Shown: positions 40,154-49,225, counted from the first letter of the stretch. The stretch is DNA of 64,000 nt from Thalassovita sp. (GCA_029212905.1 JARGPB010000018.1:1-64000), one strand, 5' to 3'. A program made the numbers and translations. The notes: a model not told the origin generated them from the letters alone.

Positions 40154-41579
40154 CCCGTCGAAATGCTTGATCGGAGGCACGTGGGTCGCGTCTGCTGGCG
40201 GCCAGGTATTGCCGTTGATGGACCCATCAACAGGCGCGCAGATCGGCGAGATCGCGCGCGGTCAGGCCGCGGACATTGACGCCGCAATTGACGCCGCACG
40301 AACCGCGTTCGAGGGCGAGTGGGGCCGGACCCCGGCTTCTATACGGGGGCGTATCCTTTTGAAACTGCGCGACCTGGTGCTGGACCGTGTCGAGGACCTG
40401 GCCCGGATCGAAGCAATGGATGTGGGCAAGCCGCTGAAACAGGCGCGCGCCGACGCTGTGGCCTTGGCGCGGTATTGCGAATTTTACGGCGGCGCGGCGG
40501 ACAAACTGCACGGTGAAACCATCCCCTATCTGGACGGATATACGGTCTATACCCTGCGAGAACCGCATGGGGTGACGGGGCATATCGTGCCGTGGAACTA
40601 CCCGATGCAGATCATCGGGCGGTCCGTTGGGGCGGCTTTGGCGACGGGCAATGCTTGTGTTCTGAAGCCGGCTGAGGATGCTTGCCTTACGGCTTTGGCC
40701 TTCGCCGACATGGCCAAAGAGGCGGGTCTGCCAGATGGCGTGCTGAACGTGGTGCCCGGGTTGGGCAGCGAGGCAGGGGCTGCGCTTAGCGGCTCATCCA
40801 GGGTGGATCACATCAGCTTTACCGGGTCGGTCCCGACGGGGGTACAGGTGCAACTGGCCGCTGCGCCGAACGTGGTGCCCGTGACATTGGAACTGGGCGG
40901 AAAATCACCCCAACTGGTGTTCGAGGACGCCGATATCGACGCCGCACTGCCGTTTCTGGTGAACGCGGGGATTCAGAACGCGGGGCAGACGTGTTCGGCC
41001 TCTAGCCGAATTCTGGTGCATCGGTCCGTGCATGACGAAGTGCTGACCAAAATGGCCGAGCGCTACAGCGCCTTGCGTGTGGGGCCGGCAATGGCGGACC
41101 TGGATTTGGGGCCGCTGATTTCCAGTAAACAGCGCGGCATCGTCAGCGGTTTTCTGGACCAGGGCGCAGACCTTGAGACCGCTGCGCAGGGCGTTCTGCA
41201 AGATGCTCCAGCGGGCGGGCACTATGTTCCGCCGACGCTGTTTTCCGGGGTGCGGTCTGATCACACCTTGGCGCAGAACGAGATTTTCGGGCCGGTGCAG
41301 GTGGTCATCCCATTCGACGACGAGGACGAGGCAATCGCCATCGCGAACGGGACTGAATTCGGGCTGGTTGCCTCGGTTTGGACACGTGACGGCGCGCGGC
41401 AGATGCGGATGGCCAAGCGCATTCGCACCGGACAGGTGTTTCTGAACAACTATGGCGCCGGTGGCGGGGTCGAGCTGCCCTTTGGTGGGCGCGGAAAATC
41501 CGGTCATGGCCGCGAAAAGGGATTCGAGGCAATGTACGGCTTTACCACCCTAAAAACAGTGGCGGCCTTTCATGGCTAA
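40128..41579 (+). CDS. NAD(P)-dependent aldehyde dehydrogenase
   Basis: A 483-aa ALDH-superfamily enzyme related to betaine and aminoaldehyde dehydrogenases. It shows the cofactor segments VPWNYPMQIIGRSVGAALATGNACVLKP (split by the usual helix) and SFTGSVPTG, the general base Glu in ELGGKSP, and the nucleophile Cys in NAGQTCSASSR. EIFGPV and PFGGRGKSGHGREKG are intact. A strong GGAGGG RBS lies before ATG 40128, inside the end of the ATPase gene. In this operon it would oxidise an aldehyde derived from the imported, deacylated compound to a carboxylate. Confidence 0.92.
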   Translation: MSELNLWFDPSKCLIGGTWVASAGGQVLPLMDPSTGAQIGEIARGQAADIDAAIDAARTAFEGEWGRTPASIRGRILLKLRDLVLDRVEDLARIEAMDVGKPLKQARADAVALARYCEFYGGAADKLHGETIPYLDGYTVYTLREPHGVTGHIVPWNYPMQIIGRSVGAALATGNACVLKPAEDACLTALAFADMAKEAGLPDGVLNVVPGLGSEAGAALSGSSRVDHISFTGSVPTGVQVQLAAAPNVVPVTLELGGKSPQLVFEDADIDAALPFLVNAGIQNAGQTCSASSRILVHRSVHDEVLTKMAERYSALRVGPAMADLDLGPLISSKQRGIVSGFLDQGADLETAAQGVLQDAPAGGHYVPPTLFSGVRSDHTLAQNEIFGPVQVVIPFDDEDEAIAIANGTEFGLVASVWTRDGARQMRMAKRIRTGQVFLNNYGAGGGVELPFGGRGKSGHGREKGFEAMYGFTTLKTVAAFHG

Positions 41580-42042
41580 GGGCTGTAGTCAGCAGCGTCT
41601 ATTGACGATCGCCACGGAGGTCCGCGCCTTTCTGGAACCACATTGGGCGGACTGGCATCAACACGCCGGCAGCCCGAGGTTGCTAACGCTGTCGCAAGGG
41701 ACTTGTGGACGGTCAAGCTTGGTCTTGCGGGACGTGCTGCGCGCTAAAGGGTTTAGCGCAATGCTGATCGCCGGCAGCCCCAGCGAGGGGCCACAGGGGT
41801 TTTGGTTCGAGGGCGCCTGGCATGGCCACGCCTGGGTGGAATGCGACGGCTGGATTGTCGATGTGACAGCGGACCAATTCGACGCACCGCCCGTGATTGT
41901 GACCCCAGTTGGGGACAGCCGGTATCGCGTGGGTGTGGATGCGGCTGAGCCTGAGTTTCTGGCACGTCGGCAAAGGGTCGCGGCGGCGCTGATGGCGCAA
42001 TGGAATGAACGAATGAAAGAGGGAATGCACCATGAGACTTGA
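41572..42042 (+). CDS. Small protein with transglutaminase-like Cys-His-Asp pattern
   Basis: A 156-aa protein I cannot assign to a named family. The motif order GTCGRSS (Cys45, at a helix start), HAWVE (His86) and WIVDVTADQF (Asp97, Asp101) matches the papain/transglutaminase-like catalytic triad layout, so a peptidase, amidase or acyl-transfer role is plausible. There is no signal peptide, so it is cytoplasmic. It overlaps the ALDH gene by 8 bp and the SDR gene by 11 bp, so it is an integral member of the catabolic operon and not an insertion. It has only a weak RBS, suggesting translational coupling to the ALDH gene. Confidence 0.7.
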   Translation: MAKGCSQQRLLTIATEVRAFLEPHWADWHQHAGSPRLLTLSQGTCGRSSLVLRDVLRAKGFSAMLIAGSPSEGPQGFWFEGAWHGHAWVECDGWIVDVTADQFDAPPVIVTPVGDSRYRVGVDAAEPEFLARRQRVAAALMAQWNERMKEGMHHET

Positions 42043-42772
42043 GGGAAAACGCGCAATCGTGACAGGCGGAGCAAGCGGTTTTGGGGCGGGAATCGTCCGA
42101 AAATTCGCCGCAGAGGGCGCTGCTGTGATGGTTGCTGACTTGAACGGCGATCTGGCGGCTGAGGTCGCGGCTGAGGTCGCGGGTATGGCGCAACAGGTGG
42201 ATGTTGCCAGCGCCGCCAGTATCGCCGCAATGCAGGCCGCAGTGACCGCAACATGGGGCGGCGTGGACATCATCGTCAACAACGCTGGTGTGACGCATCT
42301 ACCCAAACCGATGGAGACCGTCACCGACGAAGAATTCGACCGTGTCTTTAACGTGAATTGCAAATCGGTCTATCTGATGGCGCGTGCTTTCAACCCGATG
42401 ATGATCGCGGCGGGTGCAGGGGCGGTGTTGAATGTGGCCTCGACGGCGGGGCTTAGCCCGCGTCCAAACCTGAACTGGTACAATGCCTCCAAGGGGTGGA
42501 TGGTGACCGCGACAAAGACCATGGCGGTTGAATTGGCCCCCAAGGGCATTCGCGTAAATGCGTTGTGCCCAGTGGCCGGGGAAACGCCGCTTCTGGCTAG
42601 TTTCATGGGCGAAGACACCCCCGAGATTCGCGCCAAGTTCCTGTCGACGATCCCGCTGGGCCGGTTTTCAACGCCCGAGGATATGGGCAACGCCGCCTGC
42701 TATCTGTGCTCGGATGAGGCCAGCATGATCACCGGAGTCGCGATGGAGGTGGACGGGGGGCGGTGTATCTGA
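42032..42772 (+). CDS. SDR-family oxidoreductase
   Basis: A 246-aa classical short-chain dehydrogenase with TGGASGFGAGI at the N-terminus, NNAGVTH, the catalytic Ser and YNASK (Tyr-x3-Lys), and ITGVAMEVDGG at the C-terminus. The Asp in VADLN after the second strand suggests NAD(H) use. The GAGGGA RBS lies in the end of the preceding gene, which it overlaps by 11 bp. It is the last gene of the operon and probably oxidises or reduces a hydroxyl on the same substrate. Confidence 0.9.
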   Translation: MRLEGKRAIVTGGASGFGAGIVRKFAAEGAAVMVADLNGDLAAEVAAEVAGMAQQVDVASAASIAAMQAAVTATWGGVDIIVNNAGVTHLPKPMETVTDEEFDRVFNVNCKSVYLMARAFNPMMIAAGAGAVLNVASTAGLSPRPNLNWYNASKGWMVTATKTMAVELAPKGIRVNALCPVAGETPLLASFMGEDTPEIRAKFLSTIPLGRFSTPEDMGNAACYLCSDEASMITGVAMEVDGGRCI

Positions 42773-42848
42773 TCCGCATGAGCCCCCAAGAAAAACAGCT
42801 CCGAATAGGCGCGGTTTGCTGCCTGCGAAATGTACGGGTTTGTACTGA

Positions 42849-42878
42849 TTGACAGTTTAGAGCGCCAAAACCTAGCAT
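42849..42878 (+). promoter_or_regulatory. Putative sigma-70 promoter of the liv-type operon
   Basis: TTGACA (42849-42854), an 18-base spacer and TAGCAT (42873-42878) lie about 45 bp upstream of the binding-protein start codon, in a 151-bp spacer. Confidence 0.5.
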
Positions 42879-42923
42879 TAGGGCAGATGGATACACGCAT
42901 CTTATTGATCAGGGAGGATCACC

Positions 42924-44105
42924 GTGAAACGTACTGTTTTGACCGGGCTGGTTTCAGCGCTGGCACTGGCCGCGACTGGCGCCGTGGCGGACATCAAGAT
43001 TGCCCATATCTATGGCAAAACCGGCCCCTACGAGGCCTATGCCAAGCAATCGCATGATGGGCTGATGCTGGGGCTGGAATATGCCACCGGCGGCACAATG
43101 GAGATCAACGGCGAAAAGATCGTCGTGATCGAGAAAGACACCCAGCTGAAGCCCGACAATGGCAAGGCTCTGCTGGAAGAAGCATATGGCGATGACGAGG
43201 TCGATCTGGCCGTTGGTCCCGTCAGCTCGGGTGTGGCGCTGGCGATGCTGCCAGTGGCCGAGGAATACGAAAAGATCCTGATCGTCGAGCCCGCCGTGGC
43301 CGACAGCATCACCGGGGCCAACTGGAACCGCTACATCTTCCGCACTGGGCGCAACAGCTCTCAGGATGCGGTTTCGAACGCGATTGCGCTGGCTGGCCCG
43401 AACGTGAAAATTGCCACGCTGGCGCAGGACTATGCGTTTGGTCGTGACGGCATCGGCGCGTTCAAAGAAGCGCTGGAAGGCACCGGCACTGAAATCGTCG
43501 CCGAGGAATATGTCCCCACCGACACCACCGACTTCACAGCTGCGGCTGAGCGTATTTTCAACGCGATGAAGGACGTTGAAGGCGAGAAGAAGCTGTTCGT
43601 GATCTGGGCTGGCGGCGGCAACCCCATGAGCAAAATCCAGGCGATGGACCCCAGCCGTTTCGGTATCGAAATGGCGACTGGAGGCAACATTCTGGCGGCT
43701 CTGGCCTCGTATAAACAGTTCCCGGGAATGGAAGGCGCGACCTACTATTTCTACGAGAACCCGGAAAATGAGATCAACAACTGGCTGGTGAAAACCCACC
43801 AAGAGCGCTACGGCACTCCGCCAGACTTCTTTACCGCGGGTGGCATGTCGGCAGGTCTGGCCGTCGTCGAGGCGATCAAGAAGGCCGGTGGCACGGATAC
43901 CGAAGAGCTGATCACCGCGATGGAAGGTATGGAATGGGAGACCCCCAAGGGCACCATGAAATTCCGCGCCGAAGATCACCAGGCGTTGCAGTCGATGTAC
44001 CACTTCAAGATCAAAGTTGACGATGATGTCGCTTGGGCGATTCCTGAACTGGTGCGCGAACTGACGATCGACGAACTGCCGATCCCGATCCGCAACGGTA
44101 AGTGA
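42924..44105 (+). CDS. ABC transporter substrate-binding protein, branched-chain amino acid type
   Basis: A 393-aa periplasmic-binding protein of the Peripla_BP_6 (LivJ/urea/amide) class. The signal peptide is about residues 1-22 (MKRTVLTGLVSALALAATGAVA). The mature part begins DIKIAHIYGKTGPYEAYAKQSHDG. The substrate is not predictable: relatives bind branched-chain amino acids, amides, urea or aromatic acids. A GGGAGGATC RBS precedes the ATG. A hairpin after the stop separates it from the ATPase and permease genes, presumably giving higher expression. Confidence 0.9.
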   Translation: MKRTVLTGLVSALALAATGAVADIKIAHIYGKTGPYEAYAKQSHDGLMLGLEYATGGTMEINGEKIVVIEKDTQLKPDNGKALLEEAYGDDEVDLAVGPVSSGVALAMLPVAEEYEKILIVEPAVADSITGANWNRYIFRTGRNSSQDAVSNAIALAGPNVKIATLAQDYAFGRDGIGAFKEALEGTGTEIVAEEYVPTDTTDFTAAAERIFNAMKDVEGEKKLFVIWAGGGNPMSKIQAMDPSRFGIEMATGGNILAALASYKQFPGMEGATYYFYENPENEINNWLVKTHQERYGTPPDFFTAGGMSAGLAVVEAIKKAGGTDTEELITAMEGMEWETPKGTMKFRAEDHQALQSMYHFKIKVDDDVAWAIPELVRELTIDELPIPIRNGK

Positions 44106-44119
44106 TCTAAACGGATTAG

Positions 44120-44158
44120 CACCGGGGGCGGCTTAGGTGCGGCCCCCGGTGTTGTTAT
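44120..44158 (+). terminator. Hairpin after the binding-protein gene (partial terminator)
   Basis: CACCGGGGGC / GCCCCCGGTG, a 10-bp stem with a 12-base loop, followed by TTGTTATT. Because the transporter genes continue downstream with no obvious new promoter, it probably attenuates. Confidence 0.65.
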
Positions 44159-44195
44159 TCCCAGCCTTGGGAACATTCCCCGATAGGATAAGACG

Positions 44196-44960
44196 ATGAG
44201 CAGGGTAATTCTGCAAACCTACGACCTGACGGTTCGTTTTGGCGGGCATGTGGCCGTAGACCATGTGAACTGCGCCTTTCGCACTGGCGAGCTGACGGCG
44301 ATTGTCGGCCCCAATGGTGCAGGCAAAACCACGTATTTCAATTTGATTTCCGGTCAGATCCCGGTGTCCGAAGGCCGGGTCGAGCTGAACGGACGCGATA
44401 TCACAAAGGGCTCGGTTTCGCAGCGCTGTGATCTGGGGATCGGGCGGGCGTTTCAGCTGACCAACCTGTTTCCGAACCTCAGCGTTCTGGAAAATGTCCG
44501 GCTGGTGATCCAGTCCAAGGCCAAGATGGGGTTCAGCTTCTTCTCGATGGCCGAAAGCCATGCCGAAGTGACGGATCGCGCGATTGCGGTGCTGGACAAA
44601 GTGAAACTGTACGATCTGCGCGAGCAAGCCGTTTCGGCGCTAAGCCATGGCAACCAGCGCAAGCTGGAGGTCGCGATGCTGATCGCCCTGGATCCGCTGG
44701 TCTATATGTTCGACGAACCCACAGCAGGGATGTCCGTCGACGAAGCGCCCGTCGTTCTGGACCTGATCGCCGAGCTAAAGGCCGAAAAGGACCGCACGAT
44801 CCTGTTGGTCGAACACAAAATGGATGTAATCCGTACGCTGGCGGATCGTATCATCGTGCTGCACAACGGCGCGCTGGCAGCGGATGGCGACCCGACCGAG
44901 GTTATGGCCTCGGATGTGGTGCAAGAGGCCTATATGGGTAAGGAGCTGGAAAATGTCTGA
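44196..44960 (+). CDS. livG: Branched-chain amino acid-type ABC transporter ATP-binding protein LivG
   Basis: A 254-aa ATPase with Walker A VGPNGAGKTTYFNLISG, signature LSHGNQRKLEVAM, Walker B LVYMFDEPTAGMS and switch His in LVEHKMD. LivG-type proteins have this L-S-H/Y-G form of the signature. RBS AGGATAAG. It overlaps livF by 8 bp. Confidence 0.93.
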   Translation: MSRVILQTYDLTVRFGGHVAVDHVNCAFRTGELTAIVGPNGAGKTTYFNLISGQIPVSEGRVELNGRDITKGSVSQRCDLGIGRAFQLTNLFPNLSVLENVRLVIQSKAKMGFSFFSMAESHAEVTDRAIAVLDKVKLYDLREQAVSALSHGNQRKLEVAMLIALDPLVYMFDEPTAGMSVDEAPVVLDLIAELKAEKDRTILLVEHKMDVIRTLADRIIVLHNGALAADGDPTEVMASDVVQEAYMGKELENV

Positions 44961-45678
44961 TCCAATCCTGAAGCTGGAAGGCGTTTATACGGATATCGAG
45001 CAATACCACATTCTACAGGGTGTGGATCTGGAGGTGCCGCGCGGGGGCGTTACCATGTTGTTGGGGCGCAATGGCGTGGGGAAAACCACGACCCTGCGCA
45101 CCATCATGGGCCATTGGCGTGCCAAAGCAGGCAAGGTGTTGCTGGACGGGCAGGACATCGCCGCTAAACCCACCCCTGCGATTTCGCGGATGGGCGTCGG
45201 GTATGTGCCCGAAAGCATGGGGATCTTCAGCGATCTGACGGTCGAGGAAAACATGGTTCTGGCTGCGGCCTCGGGGCCGATTGATGCGGCGCGCCTGGAC
45301 TGGGTGTTCTCGGTCTTTCCGCCGCTCAAGACCTTCTGGAAGGGGCACGCAGGGAACCTGTCTGGTGGCCAGAAACAGATGCTCTCGATTGCGCGCGCAA
45401 TGGTCGAAGAACGCGGCCTTTATCTGATTGACGAGCCGACCAAGGGGCTCGCGCCTGCGATCATTTCGACCATGGCGCGCGGCTTGCGCGAGTTGAAAGA
45501 ACAGGGCGCCAGCATCCTATTGGTCGAACAGAACTTCAGCGTGGCCAAAGCGTTGGGGGATAGTTGCGTCGTCATGGATGATGGCCGCGTGGCCTGGAGC
45601 GGAGAAATGGCAACGCTGGCCAATGATGCCGAACTACAAGAACGCCTGATGGGTCTGAGCATGGAGGCACATCAATGA
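44953..45678 (+). CDS. livF: Branched-chain amino acid-type ABC transporter ATP-binding protein LivF
   Basis: A 241-aa ATPase with Walker A LLGRNGVGKTTTLRTIMG, signature LSGGQKQMLSIARAM and Walker B LYLIDEPTKGLAP. The start ATG 44953 (MSDPILKLEG) has an AAGGAGCTGG RBS inside the end of livG. Its stop forms an ATGA overlap with the small ORF at 45675. Confidence 0.93.
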   Translation: MSDPILKLEGVYTDIEQYHILQGVDLEVPRGGVTMLLGRNGVGKTTTLRTIMGHWRAKAGKVLLDGQDIAAKPTPAISRMGVGYVPESMGIFSDLTVEENMVLAAASGPIDAARLDWVFSVFPPLKTFWKGHAGNLSGGQKQMLSIARAMVEERGLYLIDEPTKGLAPAIISTMARGLRELKEQGASILLVEQNFSVAKALGDSCVVMDDGRVAWSGEMATLANDAELQERLMGLSMEAHQ

Positions 45679-45764
45679 GCGCGCGTCAGCTGAATGAGAA
45701 TTTCGAAATGCTCTGCCTCTGCTACACACGTGGACTGGGCAAGAAGAAAGGGGTGAGCGCATGA
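45675..45764 (+). CDS. 29-residue ORF coupled between livF and livH
   Basis: It starts in an ATGA overlap with the livF stop and ends in an ATGA overlap with the livH start, so it fills the gap exactly. The predicted peptide (MSARQLNENFEML..., two Cys in LCLCY, basic C-terminal GLGKKKG) is not a membrane helix. An AGGCACATCA stretch before the ATG is a weak RBS. It may encode a real micropeptide or act only to carry ribosomes from livF to livH. Confidence 0.4.
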   Translation: MSARQLNENFEMLCLCYTRGLGKKKGVSA

Positions 45765-46792
45765 GTGCTGCACCGAAACACGCGCCGACAATGGCGAAAA
45801 TGAGCCTGTCCGACCGCATCGGCCCGTGGATACCGATGTTGCTGGTGCCGGTCATCATGTTGGTCGGATTGCTGGCTATTCCCTCGACCTCTAGTTGGCT
45901 GACCCTGACAGTGAGCGGACTGGCGATGGGGATGATGATCTTCATCATGGCCTCGGGGATGACATTGGTTTTCGGGCTGATGGACGTGATCAACTTCGGC
46001 CACGGGGTATTCATTTCTGTTGGCGCCTTTGTGGGGGTTAGCGTCTTGCTGGTGTTGGGCGGTATGACCGAAGCCCCCAGCCTGTTGTTGAATCTGCTGG
46101 CGGTGTTGCTGGCGATCATAGCCGCAGCGATTGCGACCGGAGGGCTGGGTTGGGCCTTTGAAAAGGTTATCGTCAAACCTGTGTACGGCGCGCATCTCAA
46201 ACAGATACTTGTCACGATGGGCGGGCTTATCGTGGTCGAGCAGTTGATCGTTGTGCTGTGGGGCCCCGAGGAGATTTACATCTTACGCCCACAGGCCTTG
46301 CAGGGGGCCGTTACCTTTGCTGGTGCCGCGCTTGAGAAATATCGCCTGGTTGCCGTTGGTGTGGGCTTGGTGTTGTTCCTGGGCATGCGCTTTGTTCTGC
46401 GGTCCACCAAGATCGGTTTGATCGTGCGCGCGGGCGTCGAAAACGGTGAAATGGTCGAAGCGCTGGGATACCGCCTGAGGCTGGTGTTTGTCGGCGTCTT
46501 CGTCGCGGGCTCGGCCATGGCGGGTTTGGGGGGCGTGATGTGGGGCCTCTACCAAGAGGTGATCACTGCTCACATGGGCCAACAGATGATGATCCTGATT
46601 TTCATCGTGGTAATTATTGGTGGCCTGGGTAGCGTCGAGGGCTGCTTTATCGGTGCTTTGCTGGTGGGGCTATTGCAAAACTATATTGCCTTTCTCGAAC
46701 CCAAAGCCGCCCTGATTTCAAATATCGCCTTGATGGTGGCCATTCTGATGTGGCGCCCCCAAGGCATGATCCCGGTTGTGAAGGCGAAATAA
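45761..46792 (+). CDS. livH: Branched-chain amino acid-type ABC transporter permease LivH
   Basis: A 343-aa membrane permease with about eight to nine predicted helices. Typical LivH segments are MTLVFGLMDVINFGHGVFISVGAF near the N-terminus, RAGVENGEMVEALGYRLRLVFVGVFVAGSAMAGLGGV (coupling region, shown in part) and GGLGSVEGCFIGALLVGLLQNY. An AAGAAGAAAGGGG RBS lies within the preceding small ORF. It ends one base before livM. Confidence 0.92.
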   Translation: MSAAPKHAPTMAKMSLSDRIGPWIPMLLVPVIMLVGLLAIPSTSSWLTLTVSGLAMGMMIFIMASGMTLVFGLMDVINFGHGVFISVGAFVGVSVLLVLGGMTEAPSLLLNLLAVLLAIIAAAIATGGLGWAFEKVIVKPVYGAHLKQILVTMGGLIVVEQLIVVLWGPEEIYILRPQALQGAVTFAGAALEKYRLVAVGVGLVLFLGMRFVLRSTKIGLIVRAGVENGEMVEALGYRLRLVFVGVFVAGSAMAGLGGVMWGLYQEVITAHMGQQMMILIFIVVIIGGLGSVEGCFIGALLVGLLQNYIAFLEPKAALISNIALMVAILMWRPQGMIPVVKAK

Positions 46793-46793
46793 G

Positions 46794-47864
46794 ATGATTG
46801 TGAAGCTTCTCTCGGGCGATATGCCCCGCAGCACCGTGTTGGCCATTATTCTGGGTGTGATCCTGTTTGCGCTGGCCTTTGCGCCCTTCATTTTTCCGGG
46901 TGTGCGCTCGGTTGATACGGCCGCGCGGATTTGCGTGTTCATCCTGCTGGTCGCCTCGTATGACTTGATGCTGGGCTACGGAGGTATTGTTAGCTTTGCC
47001 CATACCATGTTCTTTGGGATGGGCGCGTACGGCGTGGCACTGGCCTGTACCCATATGGAGCGCGGGTTTGGCGCGTTGATCGTCGGGGCCGGGTCCGGGG
47101 CTGTTCTGGCGGCTATCATCGCCTTTCTGATCGGGCTTTTCAGCTTGCGGGTGCGTGCGATTTTCTTTGCAATGATCACTCTGGCTGTGGCCAGCGCCGT
47201 CGCGGTTCTGGTCAGTCAGTTGTCCGCCCTGACAGGGGGCGAAGACGGTCTGAACTACAAAATCCCGCGCGCGCTGACTGCGGCCTTCCGTTTCGGCAAA
47301 GAAACCTTTGGCGGTGAAATTGCTGGCGTAAAGACCAACGGAAAGCTGCTGAATTACTATGTGGTGTTCTTTGGGTCGTTCTTTTTGTTTCTGATGCTGT
47401 TGCGGATCGTGAATTCGCCCTTCGGCAGGGTGTTGCAGGCCATTCGCGAGAACGATTTCCGGGCTGAATCTGTGGGCTACCGGGTGGTGAACTATCGCAC
47501 CGCAGCGACCTGTATTTCGGCAGCGGTTGCCGCGCTGGCTGGGTCTTTGTATGCGATCTGGCTGCGGTATGTGGGGCCTGATACGGTGCTCAGCTTTGAT
47601 ATCATGGTGGATATCTTGTTGATGGTTGTGATCGGCGGCATGGGCACGATGTATGGCGCGGTGATCGGGGCGACGCTGCTGGTGGTGGCGCAGAACTATC
47701 TCCAAGGGCTGATGGGGGCCGCGTCGGATGCTGTGTCCGGTATACCGTTGTTGCCCGACCTTTTGGATGCGGACCGGTGGTTATTGTGGCTGGGTATTTT
47801 GTTCATCCTGAGCGTCTATTTCTTTCCGACAGGCGTCGTCGGGCGGCTGAGATCCGGGAAATAG
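46794..47864 (+). CDS. livM: Branched-chain amino acid-type ABC transporter permease LivM
   Basis: A 356-aa membrane permease. LivM hallmarks are LMLGYGGIVSFAHTMFFGMGAYG, the coupling segment GRVLQAIRENDFRAESVGYRV and VVIGGMGTMYGAVIGA. Its start is one base after the livH stop. It is the last gene of the transporter operon, followed by a terminator at 47899-47940. Confidence 0.92.
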   Translation: MIVKLLSGDMPRSTVLAIILGVILFALAFAPFIFPGVRSVDTAARICVFILLVASYDLMLGYGGIVSFAHTMFFGMGAYGVALACTHMERGFGALIVGAGSGAVLAAIIAFLIGLFSLRVRAIFFAMITLAVASAVAVLVSQLSALTGGEDGLNYKIPRALTAAFRFGKETFGGEIAGVKTNGKLLNYYVVFFGSFFLFLMLLRIVNSPFGRVLQAIRENDFRAESVGYRVVNYRTAATCISAAVAALAGSLYAIWLRYVGPDTVLSFDIMVDILLMVVIGGMGTMYGAVIGATLLVVAQNYLQGLMGAASDAVSGIPLLPDLLDADRWLLWLGILFILSVYFFPTGVVGRLRSGK

Positions 47865-47898
47865 CCGGCCCCCGATTCGGGGCATTGCAACATTGACC

Positions 47899-47940
47899 AA
47901 GGGGCGTGGGCATGATGCTGCTTGCGCCCCTTAGTTTTTT
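47899..47940 (+). terminator. Rho-independent terminator of the liv-type operon
   Basis: An 8-bp stem AAGGGGCG / CGCCCCTT with an 18-base loop that can fold further (GCATGATGC), then AGTTTTTT. Confidence 0.75.
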
Positions 47941-47975
47941 CAGAGAAAGCTGAGGAGCTTGGGGAGGAGCCTAAT

Positions 47976-49154
47976 ATGCGCGCAGGATTGGTGCTGCTTT
48001 GTGCGGCCTATGTGTTGAGTCAGTTCTACAGGTCATTTCTGGCGGTACTGACCAAGGTTTTGGAACAGGATGTGGGCGCCGGCCCCGAGGATCTGGCAAA
48101 TGCGTCTGGGCTGTGGTTCCTGGCCTTTGCGGCGATGCAAATCCCCGTGGGTGCGGCGCTGGATCGCGTCGGACCACGACGCACGGCCGGTGTATTGCTG
48201 TTGATCGGTGGTGCGGGCGGCGCGGCCTTGTTTGGAATGGCGACGACTCCGCTGCATATTCTGCTGGCGATGGCGTTGATTGGCGTGGGCTGTTCGCCGG
48301 TGCTTATGGCCAGTTACTATATCTTTGCACGGGTGTATCCCGCGCGGGTTTTCGCGACGCTGGCGGCGGTCCTGTTGGGTGTCGGGAGCCTGGGAAACCT
48401 GTTGGGTGCACTCCCCATGGCCATGGCAGCCGAGGCCTTTGGTTGGCGCGAAACGCTGTTTGGACTGGCCGCTGCAAGCGCGGTGGTGGCACTGGGGCTG
48501 CTGGTAACGGTTCAGGACCCCGAGCGCGTCGTCCATGATCAAAAAGGCAGCGTGCTTGATTTGCTGAAGATGCCCGCGTTGTGGCTGATTTTTCCCCTCA
48601 CATTCGTGCAATACGCCCCGGCGGCTGGGCTTCGGGGGCTGTGGATTGGGCCGTATCTGACTGATGTTTTTGACATGAGCGCAACAGCCGTGGGCAACGC
48701 CACTTTGATCATGGGGGTCGCGATGATTGCGGGGACCTTTGCCTATGGTCCGCTGGACCGGATTCTGGGAACGCGTAAATGGGTGATCCTTGGCGGAAAC
48801 GCCCTGGGGGCTGCTGCATTGATCCTGCTGTGGGTGCTGCCCGCGGGCACGCCCACGGTGTCCATTGCGCTGTTTGCAGCCGTTGGGTTCTTTGGCGCGG
48901 CCTATCCGATGATCATGGCGCATGGGCGCAGCTTTTTCCCTCCGCATCTGGTGGGGCGAGGCGTGACCTTGCTGAACCTGTTTTCCATTGGGGGTGTCGG
49001 AGTGTTTCAGGTCGTGACCGGGCGGCTGCACCATGCCGTCAGTGCAGGCAACGGCCTGCCCGAAGCGCCCTATGATGCGCTTTTCGGGATGTTTGCGGTG
49101 GCGATGGTTGCAGGGTTGGTCCTGTACCTATTTTGCCGCGACCGTGTGGACTAG
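47976..49154 (+). CDS. MFS transporter
   Basis: A 392-aa major facilitator superfamily protein with 12 predicted transmembrane helices. The first begins almost at the N-terminus (LVLLCAAYVLSQFYRSFLAVL), and the loop 2-3 motif A reads GAALDRVGPRRTAG. It resembles the CynX/NNP-type or general permease branch. The substrate is unknown. The start ATG 47976 has a strong GGGGAGGAG RBS; the frame is open upstream to 47922. It is a single gene between the liv terminator and asd. Confidence 0.88.
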   Translation: MRAGLVLLCAAYVLSQFYRSFLAVLTKVLEQDVGAGPEDLANASGLWFLAFAAMQIPVGAALDRVGPRRTAGVLLLIGGAGGAALFGMATTPLHILLAMALIGVGCSPVLMASYYIFARVYPARVFATLAAVLLGVGSLGNLLGALPMAMAAEAFGWRETLFGLAAASAVVALGLLVTVQDPERVVHDQKGSVLDLLKMPALWLIFPLTFVQYAPAAGLRGLWIGPYLTDVFDMSATAVGNATLIMGVAMIAGTFAYGPLDRILGTRKWVILGGNALGAAALILLWVLPAGTPTVSIALFAAVGFFGAAYPMIMAHGRSFFPPHLVGRGVTLLNLFSIGGVGVFQVVTGRLHHAVSAGNGLPEAPYDALFGMFAVAMVAGLVLYLFCRDRVD

Positions 49155-49225
49155 CCGAAACCCCTTTAAACCTGCGCTTTCGTGCGGTATGCAGCGCGCG
49201 TCCTGAAAATAAGGAGTCGCTCGAA

